Source of the DNA: Streptomyces sp. Je 1-369
Lineage (GTDB): Bacteria > Actinomycetota > Actinomycetes > Streptomycetales > Streptomycetaceae
DNA length: 64,000 bases
Direction: 5' to 3'
Assembly (NCBI RefSeq): GCF_026810505.1
Contig: NZ_CP101750.1
Location: 8,482,515 to 8,546,514, forward strand
Shown: piece by piece, positions 8,730 through 17,390 of the stretch
Numbering within the stretch: position 1 is the first letter of the stretch
Layout: every line of letters begins with the position of its first letter
Notes under the pieces: generated by a model
What the model saw: the letters and a program-made list of their open reading frames with translations, nothing else
Database searches by the model: none
What the model was told of the DNA's origin: nothing
Made by a program: the position numbers and the translations under genes

Positions 8730-9380
8730 ATGTCGTCCGACCGACGTGGACTTCAGCCACGTAAACAGCCCCGTCAGGTCCGGGCGGAGCTGACCCGGCA
8801 GCGCATACTCGACGCCGCTGCTCACGTTTTCGCCGAGTACGGGTACGCCGCGGGGACCACCAACCGCATCGCGGAGCGGGCCCGCGTCTCGATCGGATCG
8901 CTGTACCAGTACTACCCGAACAAGGACGCGATCCTGGTCGAGCTGCTGATCCGGCACCTCGACGCGGGGATGGCCGCCATCGAGGCGGCCCAGCCGGACC
9001 AGGACGCGCTGCGGACGCGGCCCGTCGAGAGCATCCTGCGCTCCTACGTCGGGAACGTGATCGACAGCCACCGCGACGACCCGCAGCTGCTCCGCGTCAT
9101 GATGGAACAGGGACCGCGCGCCCCGGAGTTGCTGGAGCGCGTGGCGCAGAACGAGACGCGGAGCATCGCCTACGCCCACCGGCTGCTCCGCAACCACCCC
9201 GAGGTGCGGGTCGTGGACGTCGACGTCGCCGCCCGGCTCGTCGTCTCCACGGTGGAGATGGTGGTGCACAAGGTGATGGCGGGGCCGGGCGACGTCGACC
9301 GGGCGCGGTTCGAGGACGAGCTCGTCACGATGCTCACCCGGTACCTGACGGGCGGACCACCGGCCGCGGAGGGCCGGTAG
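8730..9380 (+). CDS. TetR family transcriptional regulator
   Basis: A 216-residue regulator. The N-terminal helix-turn-helix is clear: TRQRILDAAAHVFAEYGYAA, then TNRIAERARVSIGSLYQYYP and the NKD turn. The C-terminal ligand domain is divergent, as usual. AGGAGG at 8720-8725 precedes ATG 8730 (GTG 8727 is directly before it and too close to the Shine-Dalgarno sequence). It diverges from the PPOX/reductase operon with a palindrome between, which fits a local repressor that releases its operator on binding a small ligand. The ligand is unknown. Confidence 0.88.
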   Translation: MSSDRRGLQPRKQPRQVRAELTRQRILDAAAHVFAEYGYAAGTTNRIAERARVSIGSLYQYYPNKDAILVELLIRHLDAGMAAIEAAQPDQDALRTRPVESILRSYVGNVIDSHRDDPQLLRVMMEQGPRAPELLERVAQNETRSIAYAHRLLRNHPEVRVVDVDVAARLVVSTVEMVVHKVMAGPGDVDRARFEDELVTMLTRYLTGGPPAAEGR

Positions 9381-9405
9381 TCGGTTCAGCGGGCCGGTAG
9401 CCGGT

Positions 9406-10167
9406 TCAGGGACGGGGCCGCGTGGCGGTGTCGAGGTAGAAGGCGTCGATGCTCTGCACGGCCGTCTCGAACTCTTCCAGGTTGACGGGCTTCGTCACAT
9501 ACGCGTTGGCGTGGCTGCTGTACGCGCCGGTCACGTCCTCCGGGGCGGTGGACGTGGTGAGGACGACCACGGGAATGGTCTGCAGGTCCTCGTCCGCCTT
9601 GAGGACCTTCAGGAGGTCCCGGCCGTTCATGCGCGGCATGTTCAGGTCGAGGACGATGAGGTCGGGCCGCGGGGTGCCCGGGGTGCGCAGGTGCTCCAGG
9701 GCGGCGACGCCGTCGGTGACCTGAACCAGGTTGCGGGCCCCGCGCTCGGAGAGTGCCTCCTCGATGAGCATCGCGTCGGCGATGTCGTCTTCGACGAGCA
9801 GGACGTCGAAGGGGCGGGCGGGGGTCGTCATCATGGAACGCTCCGTGCGTTTCTCGGGGGAGTGGTGAAAGAGCCCCGGCCAGCGACGCCGCGCGCCCTG
9901 GCGGGTCATGCCGCACGCGGCGCCGATCTGCGGATAGCCGGCGCCCGCCTCGGCCGCGGCCCCGGCGGCCTCCCGCTGGAGCCGCTCGGTCGCCTGCTGG
10001 AGCTGGTCCAGCACATGGAGCAGGAGCAGCGCCTGCGCCGGGTCGTCCGATGCCGGGTGCTCGGGTCCGTCAAGGAGTTGCCAGGCCAGGCGTTGCGCGA
10101 CGGCGCCGACCGCTGTGTCGGCGATGTCGGCCGTCTCCTGCGGAGTGGCTCGCAACTCGAAGTTCAT
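9406..10167 (-). CDS. HTH-type domain fused to a CheY-like response regulator
   Basis: One uninterrupted frame of about 253 residues encodes two parts. Residues 1-105 are helical and carry a helix-turn-helix-like segment YPQIGAACGMTRQGARRRW. Residues 113-253 are an Rcp1-type receiver: acidic pocket VLLVEDD, phospho-acceptor Asp in LIVLDLNMP, Thr/Ser in VVLTTST and Lys in VTKPVN. Rcp1-type receivers are normally separate single-domain proteins. An internal ATG pair at 9834/9831 with GGAG 6 bases upstream could yield the receiver alone, so the locus may make both forms. The start could also be ATG 10176 or GTG 10185. It diverges from a histidine kinase across a perfect palindrome. Confidence 0.75.
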   Translation of the reverse strand: MNFELRATPQETADIADTAVGAVAQRLAWQLLDGPEHPASDDPAQALLLLHVLDQLQQATERLQREAAGAAAEAGAGYPQIGAACGMTRQGARRRWPGLFHHSPEKRTERSMMTTPARPFDVLLVEDDIADAMLIEEALSERGARNLVQVTDGVAALEHLRTPGTPRPDLIVLDLNMPRMNGRDLLKVLKADEDLQTIPVVVLTTSTAPEDVTGAYSSHANAYVTKPVNLEEFETAVQSIDAFYLDTATRPRP

Positions 10168-10208
10168 GCCTGGCATGTCAGGCACTCTAGGTCCCCACGA
10201 CTGCTGGC

Positions 10209-10224
10209 GACAACAAGTGTTGTC
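10209..10224. promoter_or_regulatory. Perfect palindrome between divergent signalling genes
   Basis: GACAACA-AG-TGTTGTC has perfect 7-base arms with a 2-base centre. It sits 42 bases before the HTH-receiver start and 60 bases before the histidine-kinase start. It is a good operator candidate for the HTH part of the adjacent fusion protein; this is inferred from position and symmetry only. Confidence 0.5.
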
Positions 10225-10284
10225 AGCCTCTAGAGTATGCGGGCCGCATCCTCAACGCGGCTGTCGCAACTAGGAGTCCACAGG

Positions 10285-11892
10285 ATGACCGGCGAAGAAG
10301 GGCGGCCGCGCGTGGGAGCGCTCTCCACGTGGACGACACGGAGATGGCTCCGTGTCGGGGTGGCCTTGTCCCTGGCGATCCTGGCGCTGCTCGGGGCCAC
10401 GGGAGCGTGGGTCCTTTCGCGCACCGCCACCATCAGCAAAGACCTGGTCGATGTCCGTTCGCCCGCGCTGACCACCGCGATCCGCCTGGAAACGGCCATC
10501 CTCAACCAGGAAACCGGAATCCGAGGGTACGGGCTGACCGGTACGCCGGATTTCATCTCCCCCTACCGGCGCGGCCTCAGCGAACAGAAGGCGAACGAGG
10601 CCCGTCTCGCCGAGCTGCTGAAGGGCGATTCCGAGGGCAGGAAGGACCTGTCGGCCGTACAGGAGGCCGTGGCCCGCTGGCAGGAGAGCTTCGCCCGGCC
10701 GGTCGCCGCGGCGCCGCCCGGCACACCCTCCCCCCTGGCGGGCGAACGGGCGAGGGAAGGCAAGAAGGCCTTCGACCGGGTGCGGAACGCACTGAACGGC
10801 CAGCAGGAGCGGCTGCGTGCCGAGCGGGCCCGGGCGAGGGACGACCTGATGGCCACCACCGCCATGCGCAACTGGGTGTTCGCCTCCATCGGGGCGCTCA
10901 TCGTCCTCCTCACCGCTCTCATTTTCGAAGGGTTGCGCCGCGGCATCAACCGGCCGCTGGAGCAGCTCGGCACGGAGGCCCGGACCATCGCAGGGGGCGA
11001 GTTCGACCACGACATCACCCCGACGGGCCCCGCCGACCTGCGCCGCCTCAGCGGTGAGATCGACTTCATGCGCCGACGGCTCGTACGGGAGCTCGCCTTC
11101 AGTGAGGAGGCCCGCCTGCGCCTCGACGCGCAGGCCGCGGAGCTGCAGCGCTCCAACGCCGAACTGGAGCAGTTCGCCTATGTGGCCTCCCACGACCTCC
11201 AGGAGCCGCTGCGCAAGGTCTCCAGCTTCACCCAGCTCCTCCAGCGGCGGTACGCGGGACAGCTCGACGCCAGAGCGGACCAGTACATCGACTTCGCGGT
11301 CGACGGAGCCAACCGCATGCAGGTCCTCATCAACGATCTGCTCGACTTCTCCCGGGTGGGCCGGCTGCACAACGCCCATAAGAACGTCGATCTCGACACG
11401 GTGCTGGCCCGCACCCTGTCCACGCTGAGCGTCGCCATCGAGGAGGCCGACGCCACGATCGCCCTCGATCCGCTGCCGACGCTGGTCGCCGACCCCACCC
11501 AGATGGGCATGCTCTGGCAGAACCTCCTCGGCAACGCCGTCAAGTTCCGCCGCCCGGGAACACCGCCCGAGATCCGCGTGACGGCGGAGCGGGAGGGCGA
11601 ACTGTGGCGGTTCACCATCACCGACAACGGCATCGGCATCGAACCGGAGTACGCCGACAAGGTCTTCGTCATCTTCCAGCGGCTGCACACCAAGGACGCC
11701 TACAGCGGCAGTGGCATCGGCCTCGCGATGTGCAAGAAGATCGTCGAGTTCCACGGCGGCACCATCGGCGTGGACCCGGAGTACCGCGAAGGCGCCCGCA
11801 TCACCTTCACCCTGGCACCCGAGCCCCCGGAAGCCATCGGCCCATCCACCCTGCCGGAAGCCACCCGCTCCGGCGCGGAGCACGCACCATGA
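10285..11892 (+). CDS. Sensor histidine kinase with CHASE3-like domain
   Basis: A 535-residue membrane kinase. Membrane helix 1 is about residues 21-44, followed by an extracytoplasmic four-helix CHASE3-like sensor containing NQETGIRGYGLTG. Membrane helix 2 (WVFASIGALIVLLTALIF) precedes a HAMP domain. The phospho-accepting His is in ASHDLQEPLRK, and the ATPase has the N box NLLGNAVKF, DNGIGI and GSGIGLAM. The layout matches phytochrome-like kinases that pair with Rcp1-type receivers. Start ATG 10285 has AGGAG 8 bases upstream. Its stop overlaps the next start (ATGA), so the receiver-phosphatase is translationally coupled. The signal sensed is unknown. Confidence 0.88.
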   Translation: MTGEEGRPRVGALSTWTTRRWLRVGVALSLAILALLGATGAWVLSRTATISKDLVDVRSPALTTAIRLETAILNQETGIRGYGLTGTPDFISPYRRGLSEQKANEARLAELLKGDSEGRKDLSAVQEAVARWQESFARPVAAAPPGTPSPLAGERAREGKKAFDRVRNALNGQQERLRAERARARDDLMATTAMRNWVFASIGALIVLLTALIFEGLRRGINRPLEQLGTEARTIAGGEFDHDITPTGPADLRRLSGEIDFMRRRLVRELAFSEEARLRLDAQAAELQRSNAELEQFAYVASHDLQEPLRKVSSFTQLLQRRYAGQLDARADQYIDFAVDGANRMQVLINDLLDFSRVGRLHNAHKNVDLDTVLARTLSTLSVAIEEADATIALDPLPTLVADPTQMGMLWQNLLGNAVKFRRPGTPPEIRVTAEREGELWRFTITDNGIGIEPEYADKVFVIFQRLHTKDAYSGSGIGLAMCKKIVEFHGGTIGVDPEYREGARITFTLAPEPPEAIGPSTLPEATRSGAEHAP

Positions 11893-13073
11893 CCTCAATC
11901 GTGTCAGCCGTCCCTGACGAGCAGATGTACCGCATCCTGCTGATCGAGGACGACCAGGGCGACGCCCTGCTCGTCGAGGAGCTCCTCCACGACACGGGAC
12001 TGCGGTTCGAGCTGACCATCCGTACGACACTGGCCGAAGCGCGCACCGAGCTGGCCGGCGGCCCCATCGACTGTGTCCTGCTCGACCTGCACCTGCCCGA
12101 CGTCTCGGGCATCGACGCCGTCACCGCGGTCCGGCGCCTGGCACCGCACACCGCGGTGATCGTCCTGACCGGGCTCTCCGAGGCCCAGGCCGGCGCGAAC
12201 GCGATGGCCGCCGGAGCCCAGGACTACCTGGTCAAGGGGAAGGTCGACGGGGACCTGCTGCACCGGACGGTGCGCTACGCGGTCTACCGCAGCAAGACCG
12301 AACGTACGAACGCCGAAGCGCAGGCCGCACGGCTGCGGGCGGAGGAGAACGCACGCCTGGAACGCGGTCTGCTGCCCCAGCCCATCCTCGACACCTCCAC
12401 GGTCCGCGTCACCACGCGCTATCTGCCCGGCGCCGCGTGGGCGCTGCTCGGCGGGGACTTCCTCGACGTCGTGGAGGGAGACGACGGGCTGCTGCACGCC
12501 GTCGTGGGCGACGTCAGCGGACACGGGCCGGACGCCGCCGCGCTGGGCGTCTTCCTGCGCATCGCCTGGCGCTCCCTGGTGCTCGGCGGACACCGCGGCA
12601 ACGACCTGCTGCACCTCATGGAACGCATCCTGATCGCCGAGCGCGGCAGCCAGCACCTGTTCGCCACGTGCACGCTCCTCACCCTCGACCAGAGCGCCGC
12701 CACCGCCACCCTCCACCTGGCGGGACACCACGAACCCCTGCTCACCACCGGGGCGGGAACCCAGGAACTGGCGGCCGCGCACGGCATCGCCCTCGGCGTC
12801 GTACCCGGACTGCGCAGGTGGCCCTCCACGGTCGTCCCGCTCCCGGCCTCCGGTGCCCTGACCCTCTACACGGACGGGCTCACCGAGGGACACAACGGAG
12901 CCACGGGCGAACGGCTCGGCGTCGACGGGCTGCTCACGCTCATCGGGGGCCTGCCGACGGCGGACCCGGCCGAGCACGTCGACCGCCTCATCGAGGAGAC
13001 GCACGCGCTGAACGCCGGACGGCACTCCGACGACCTCGCGGTGCTGCGTCTGGACTGGGGAGAACCACGGTAG
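11889..13073 (+). CDS. Receiver domain fused to PP2C/SpoIIE-type phosphatase
   Basis: A 394-residue cytosolic protein. Residues 15-135 are a receiver (acidic pocket LLIEDDQGD, phospho-Asp in CVLLDLHLP, Lys in YLVKGKV). A short coiled-coil linker leads to a SpoIIE-like serine phosphatase with metal motifs GGDFLDV, VGDVSGHGPDAA and LYTDGLTEGHN. RsbP/RsbU-type enzymes of this design dephosphorylate anti-anti-sigma proteins. It is coupled by ATGA overlap to the upstream CHASE3 kinase, which is its likely phosphodonor, and it converges on an RsbW-like kinase gene. No STAS-domain anti-anti-sigma gene or sigB-type gene is in the window, so the target is elsewhere. Confidence 0.88.
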   Translation: MTSIVSAVPDEQMYRILLIEDDQGDALLVEELLHDTGLRFELTIRTTLAEARTELAGGPIDCVLLDLHLPDVSGIDAVTAVRRLAPHTAVIVLTGLSEAQAGANAMAAGAQDYLVKGKVDGDLLHRTVRYAVYRSKTERTNAEAQAARLRAEENARLERGLLPQPILDTSTVRVTTRYLPGAAWALLGGDFLDVVEGDDGLLHAVVGDVSGHGPDAAALGVFLRIAWRSLVLGGHRGNDLLHLMERILIAERGSQHLFATCTLLTLDQSAATATLHLAGHHEPLLTTGAGTQELAAAHGIALGVVPGLRRWPSTVVPLPASGALTLYTDGLTEGHNGATGERLGVDGLLTLIGGLPTADPAEHVDRLIEETHALNAGRHSDDLAVLRLDWGEPR

Positions 13074-13082
13074 TAGCGGCCC

Positions 13083-13568
13083 TCAGAGCGGGGAGTTCTC
13101 CGCCAGCTCGATCACCGTGGTGATCCGCTTGCCCACCGGCTCGCGGTGCACCGCGAAGCTCCGGCAGAGGGCCATGACGATCTCCAGACCGTGCTGGCCG
13201 ATGCGGCTCGGGTCCGGCGGCAGGATCGTGGGCAGGGCGGTGCTGCTGTCCCACACGCTCACTTCGACGGCGCCGGACCGCACGTCCAGGGCCAGCAGCG
13301 AAGGACCGGGCGCGTACTTGCGCGCGTTGGTGACCAGCTCGCTGACCACCAGCTGCACCGTGCCCATCGCTCCCGCCGAGACGGGCAGCCCGTGCACGGC
13401 CTGCACATCCGTCAGGAACCTGCGGGCCAGATCGCGGGCGGCACCGATCTCGGCGCTCTCCTCGAAGGCCGCGGACACCGACAGGAACTCGCCCACCGAC
13501 GATCGCTGGTCGTCCATACCCGCCGTCCGGCCGCGGTCCGCCTTGCCCACCAAACACTCCTGTTTCAC
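13083..13568 (-). CDS. RsbW-like ATP-binding serine kinase (anti-sigma factor type)
   Basis: Up to 161 residues forming a GHKL ATPase domain. The N box is VVSELVTNARKYAPG, a D-box strand VSVWDSS follows, and the glycine motif is GQHGLEIVMALC. Streptomyces carries dozens of such stand-alone kinases; some bind sigma factors and phosphorylate anti-anti-sigma partners. The gene converges on the SpoIIE-type phosphatase with only 9 bases between stops, which supports a functional link. The start is uncertain: GTG 13568 opens the frame, while ATG 13517 would remove 17 residues. Neither has a strong ribosome-binding site. Confidence 0.78.
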   Translation of the reverse strand: MKQECLVGKADRGRTAGMDDQRSSVGEFLSVSAAFEESAEIGAARDLARRFLTDVQAVHGLPVSAGAMGTVQLVVSELVTNARKYAPGPSLLALDVRSGAVEVSVWDSSTALPTILPPDPSRIGQHGLEIVMALCRSFAVHREPVGKRITTVIELAENSPL

Positions 13569-13711
13569 AACGCCCGTCTACCCAGAAAAATCCTGAGCAT
13601 CAGCCTGGATGCCACCAGATTTCGGCGGGCCGGTACGCCCGAACGCCCCCCAGCACGGCCGAATGGTGGCACGGTGGGTGTTTCGCCTGTTCAGCGGGCA
13701 CACGTTGGGCC

Positions 13712-15067
13712 ATGAACGACACGCCACATTCCTCGACGGAGCCCGGCACCCCGCTCCGGCGGACGCTCACCACCACGCTCCTGTACTTCTTCATCCTCGG
13801 TGACGTCCTGGGCGCCGGGGTCTACGTGCTGGTGGGGCAGGTCGCCGCGGAGTCCGGCCCCGCGGTGTGGCTGCCGCTGGCCGTGGCCCTGGGGCTCGCC
13901 CTGTTGACCGCCGCGTCCTACGCGGAGCTGGCCACACGCTTCCCGCGGGCCGGTGGCGCCTCCCACTACGCCACCCTCGCCTACGGTCCTTTCGTCGGGT
14001 TCCTCGCCGGTTTCTGCATGCTCGCCGCCGGTGTGGTCTCGGTGGGGGCGCTGGCGCGCGGGTTCGCGGGGGACTATCTGGCCGAGTTCGTCTCCCTGCC
14101 CGTCGCCCTCGTCGCGGTCGTGTTCCTGGCCGCGCTCGCACTGCTCAACCTGCGCGGCATCAGCGAGTCCACCCGGGCCAACGCCGTCGCCACCGTCATC
14201 GAGGTCGGCGGACTCGTCCTCGTCATCGGACTCGGCGCGTGGGTCCTGCTGCGGGGCGACGGGGACGTCGGCCGTCTCGCGGACGTCGGTACGGCCGGGA
14301 GCGGCCCCACCGCCGCCGTGCTGAGCGGCGCCGTCCTCGCCTACTACTCCTTCGTCGGCTTCGAGACGTCCGTCAACGTGGCCGAGGAGACCCGTAACCC
14401 GCGCCGCGCCTACCCCCGCGCCCTGTTCGGCGCGCTGATCACCGCCGGACTGGTGTACGTCCTTGTCGGCTGCGTCGCCGCGGCGGCCGTGCCGACGCAG
14501 ACCCTGGTGGACAGCAGCGGACCGCTGCTCGAAGTCGTCAAGGAGGCCGGCGGCGTACCGCCACGCGTGTTCAGCGTCGTGGCCCTGGTCGCGGTCGCCA
14601 ACGGCGCGCTGCTCACCGGCATCATGACCTCCCGCCTCACCTTCGGCATGGCACGCGACGGTCTGCTGCCCCGCGCCCTGACCCGCGTACTGCCGGGCCG
14701 CCGCACCCCGTGGGCCGCGATCGCCGCCACGACGGTGCTCTCCCTGCTCCTCGCCCTGACCGGCAGCGTCGCCACGCTCGCCTCCACGCTGGTGCTCCTG
14801 CTCCTGGTCGTCTTCTTCATCGTGAACACGGCCGCACTGGTCCTGCGGCGCAAGCACCCCGCCGGTGAGCACAGCGACCACGAGCGTTCCGACCGCGATC
14901 ACTTCCGGGCCCCCGCGGTCGTGCCCGCGCTCGGTGCCGCGTCCTGCGTGGTCCTCGCGACCCAGGTCGAGGGGGAGGTGTGGCTGCGCGGACTGATCGT
15001 GCTCGCCGCCGGCTGCGTCCTCGCCACCTGCGTGACCCTGCGCCGCCGGGCACGGCAGCAGGCGTAG
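13712..15067 (+). CDS. APC superfamily amino-acid permease
   Basis: A 451-residue integral membrane protein with about 12 hydrophobic segments. The first helix carries FFILGDVLGAGVYVLVGQVA, the glycine-rich unwound motif of APC transporters, and helix 6 region YYSFVGFETSVNVAEETRNP is the family signature. The function is proton-coupled uptake or exchange of amino acids or polyamines; the substrate cannot be told. The C terminus has a His/Asp/Glu-rich loop (EHSDHERSDRDH) before two final helices. The gene stands alone, with no co-directional partner within 500 bases, and converges on the DUF2000 gene. Confidence 0.87.
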   Translation: MNDTPHSSTEPGTPLRRTLTTTLLYFFILGDVLGAGVYVLVGQVAAESGPAVWLPLAVALGLALLTAASYAELATRFPRAGGASHYATLAYGPFVGFLAGFCMLAAGVVSVGALARGFAGDYLAEFVSLPVALVAVVFLAALALLNLRGISESTRANAVATVIEVGGLVLVIGLGAWVLLRGDGDVGRLADVGTAGSGPTAAVLSGAVLAYYSFVGFETSVNVAEETRNPRRAYPRALFGALITAGLVYVLVGCVAAAAVPTQTLVDSSGPLLEVVKEAGGVPPRVFSVVALVAVANGALLTGIMTSRLTFGMARDGLLPRALTRVLPGRRTPWAAIAATTVLSLLLALTGSVATLASTLVLLLLVVFFIVNTAALVLRRKHPAGEHSDHERSDRDHFRAPAVVPALGAASCVVLATQVEGEVWLRGLIVLAAGCVLATCVTLRRRARQQA

Positions 15068-15093
15068 CGCGGGAGCAGGCGTAACGCGTGTCC

Positions 15094-15540
15094 TCAGCCG
15101 TGCATGCGGGCGCCCTTCAGCACCTTGTCGACCGCGTTGCGGGGGCCGTACACGGCCAGGCCCACCAGGTCCAGCTGGTCCGCCGGCACGGCCCGCACCG
15201 CCGCCCGGTTGTCCCGGTCGTTGCCGGTGGCGAAGAGGTCGGAGGTGAAGACCGACCGGGGCAGCTCACGGCTCAGGGCGCGGCGGTGGGCCGCCGTCAC
15301 CACTTCCTTCGTCCCTTCGAAGACCATGACCGGCTGGCGGAACATCGGGAGGTACGGGGTGTCGTCGGCGTCCGCGTACGGCTCGCCGACGACCTCAGGG
15401 TTCCGCGTGCCGAGGCCGCTGACCAGGAACGCGGTGACGTTCAGCCGCTGCCAGGTCTCCAGGTCCTCGCGCAGGATCACGGCGATCTTGGTGTCGAAAC
15501 GGACGGGTGCGTTCTGGTTCTGCGTGGTATCGGTCGTCAT
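15094..15540 (-). CDS. DUF2000 family protein
   Basis: A 148-residue soluble protein matching my memory of the DUF2000 family: FDTKIAVILREDL at the start, LNVTAFLVSGL, and a central YLPMFRQPVMVFEG strand. The function of the family is unknown. It is divergent from an AraC-type regulator with only 50 bases between the two starts, an arrangement that suggests the regulator controls this gene. Confidence 0.75.
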   Translation of the reverse strand: MTTDTTQNQNAPVRFDTKIAVILREDLETWQRLNVTAFLVSGLGTRNPEVVGEPYADADDTPYLPMFRQPVMVFEGTKEVVTAAHRRALSRELPRSVFTSDLFATGNDRDNRAAVRAVPADQLDLVGLAVYGPRNAVDKVLKGARMHG

Positions 15541-15590
15541 GCGTCCCAGGCTGCCGACAGCACCGCGTGCACGTCTTGTACGTTCTTAGC

Positions 15591-16448
15591 GTGCCGTCGT
15601 CGCAGCAGGTCTCCGCGTGGCGCCCGCAGGTCCCGGGCGTCGTGGAGGTCTTCCACGCCCACTTCACCGAGCACGCCTACCCGATGCACGTCCACGACGT
15701 ATGGACGCTGCTGATCGTCGACGACGGCGCGGTCCGCTACGACCTGGACCGTCGCGAACGCGGCACCCCGGGGGACACCGTGTCCCTGCTGCCGCCGCAG
15801 GTGCCGCACAACGGTTCCCCCGCCACGGCGCACGGCTTCCGCAAGCGCGTGGTGTACCTGGACGCGCCCCTGCTCGACGAGAGCCTCATCGGCCCCGCGG
15901 TGGACGACCCCGACATCACCGACCCGCTGCTGCGCCGACGCATCGGCCAGCTGCACGGGGCTCTGGGGCGGCGCGGCGACGAGCTGGAGGCCGAGAGCCG
16001 CCTCGCCCTGGTCGGCGAACGGCTCCGCGGACATCTGCGGCCCCGCGCCCGAGCGTCGGGACCGGAGCCGGGGCGCGGGGTGGCGCACAGCCTGCGGGAG
16101 CTCCTCGACGCGCGCGTGCTGGACGGCGTGACGCTGGGGGAGGCCGCGCGGGAAGTGCAGGCGCACCCCACCCACCTGGTGCGCGCGTTCAGCGCGGCGT
16201 TCGGCATCGCCCCGCATCAGTACCTGATGGCGCGCAAGGTCGAGCGTGCCCGGCGGCTCCTCCTCGACGGCAGACCGCCCGCGGCGGTGGCGACGGAGGT
16301 GGGCTTCTACGACCAGGCCCACCTGAACCGGCACTTCAAACGGATCGTGGGCATTCCGCCCGGCCGCTACGCAGGAAAGGGCGAACTCGTCACTGCCCCG
16401 GCCGCGCGGCCTCGGCGACGACGAAGCGCGCCCCGGCAGGATCACTGA
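15591..16448 (+). CDS. AraC family regulator with N-terminal cupin
   Basis: About 285 residues. The N-terminal half is a small cupin ligand domain (HAHFTEHAYPMHVHD, then PGDTVSLLPPQVPHNG). The C-terminal half has two helix-turn-helix units: VTLGEAAREVQAHPTHLVRA and AAVATEVGFYDQAHLNRHFK, ending in the AraC signature GIPPGRYA. GTG 15591 is the first plausible start. There is almost no untranslated leader and no clear Shine-Dalgarno sequence, so a leaderless message is possible. The 3' end overlaps the convergent VOC-protein gene by 59 bases. The likely target is the divergent DUF2000 gene. Confidence 0.85.
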   Translation: MPSSQQVSAWRPQVPGVVEVFHAHFTEHAYPMHVHDVWTLLIVDDGAVRYDLDRRERGTPGDTVSLLPPQVPHNGSPATAHGFRKRVVYLDAPLLDESLIGPAVDDPDITDPLLRRRIGQLHGALGRRGDELEAESRLALVGERLRGHLRPRARASGPEPGRGVAHSLRELLDARVLDGVTLGEAAREVQAHPTHLVRAFSAAFGIAPHQYLMARKVERARRLLLDGRPPAAVATEVGFYDQAHLNRHFKRIVGIPPGRYAGKGELVTAPAARPRRRRSAPRQDH

Positions 16449-17193
16449 GGATGGCCTCCGCCGACCCCGCTCCGCCCTGAAGGACCGTCCCGCCGTGCGC
16501 CAGCGCCGCCTCGGCGCAGGCCCCCACGTCGGCGACCGTGAAGTGGACCTGCCAGTGCGGCCGGATCCCGGGATCGGGTGCGGACTCGACGGCGCCCGAG
16601 TGGATGCGGGCCACCACGTCGCCCTGGTTGCGCAGTACGACCTTCTCGTCCTCGTAATGGACCTCGCAGCAACCCGTGTCCGACGCCCAGTCGAGGACTT
16701 CCGCGTAGAAGATGGCCGCGTCGAAGGCGTTGCGGGTGTAGAGCTCCACGAAGACCGGGGCCGCCCGGCGCCACTGCTCCCAGTTGTTCACGAGCTGGCC
16801 CTCCCAGACGCCGAAGGCCGCGCCGTCCCGGTCGGCCAGGAGCGCCGCCCGTCCCGGCGGGAACGAGATGGGCCCCACGGCGGTCGTCCCGCCCCGCTCC
16901 TGGCTGCGGGCGACGGTCTCGTTGGCGTCGGCCGCGGCGAAGAACGGCGTCCATGCCACCGCCGCCTGCCCCATGGCCTCCACGACGGAGACGCCCGCCA
17001 CCGGAAGGCCGTCCACGCTCGCGAACCTGTACTGATCGCCCAGCTTGCCGACGCGCCAGTCCCACCCCAGCACGGCGTGGTAGAACTCCTGCGCGCCGAG
17101 CAGATCGCGTGTGGTCAGGCTGACCCAGCAGGGCGCACCGGCCACCGAGCCGCTCGCTACATGCTCGCCGACAGGTGTCTCATAGCTGTTCAT
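16390..17193 (-). CDS. Two-domain VOC (glyoxalase-fold) protein
   Basis: A 267-residue protein made of two VOC halves. The first begins CWVSLTTRDLLGAQEFYHAV and contains GWDWRVG; the second begins VFVELYTRNAFDAAIFYAEV with VLDWASD. Two-domain proteins of this kind resemble the CFP30-like/antibiotic-binding VOC group in actinomycetes, but no specific reaction can be assigned. Start ATG 17193 leaves the frame-only extension to 17430 as leader. The stop lies inside the convergent AraC gene, a 59-base overlap. The 255-base divergent region to the next gene carries three 15-base repeats. Confidence 0.75.
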   Translation of the reverse strand: MNSYETPVGEHVASGSVAGAPCWVSLTTRDLLGAQEFYHAVLGWDWRVGKLGDQYRFASVDGLPVAGVSVVEAMGQAAVAWTPFFAAADANETVARSQERGGTTAVGPISFPPGRAALLADRDGAAFGVWEGQLVNNWEQWRRAAPVFVELYTRNAFDAAIFYAEVLDWASDTGCCEVHYEDEKVVLRNQGDVVARIHSGAVESAPDPGIRPHWQVHFTVADVGACAEAALAHGGTVLQGGAGSAEAILSDPAGARFVVAEAARPGQ

Positions 17194-17390
17194 CTTTGTA
17201 CCGTTCTGATGTCGACCGGGCTGGTATATCCCTTCGGCTTCATCATCCCCACCGTCGGGCCCCGCGTCGCGCTGTGCCGGGTGTGTGGCGCGGAGAGGCT
17301 CGGGGTACCCGGAGGTACCACCGCCCCCGAGGCGGTCCCGTGGCGGTACGCACGACAGTGTGCGCAGCCTGGGAGAGAACACGCGCTCGA

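Noticed and set aside
11604..13073. Longer start for the receiver-phosphatase
   Set aside because: The extension lies inside the kinase gene in another frame. ATG 11889 overlaps the kinase stop as ATGA and starts the receiver domain properly.
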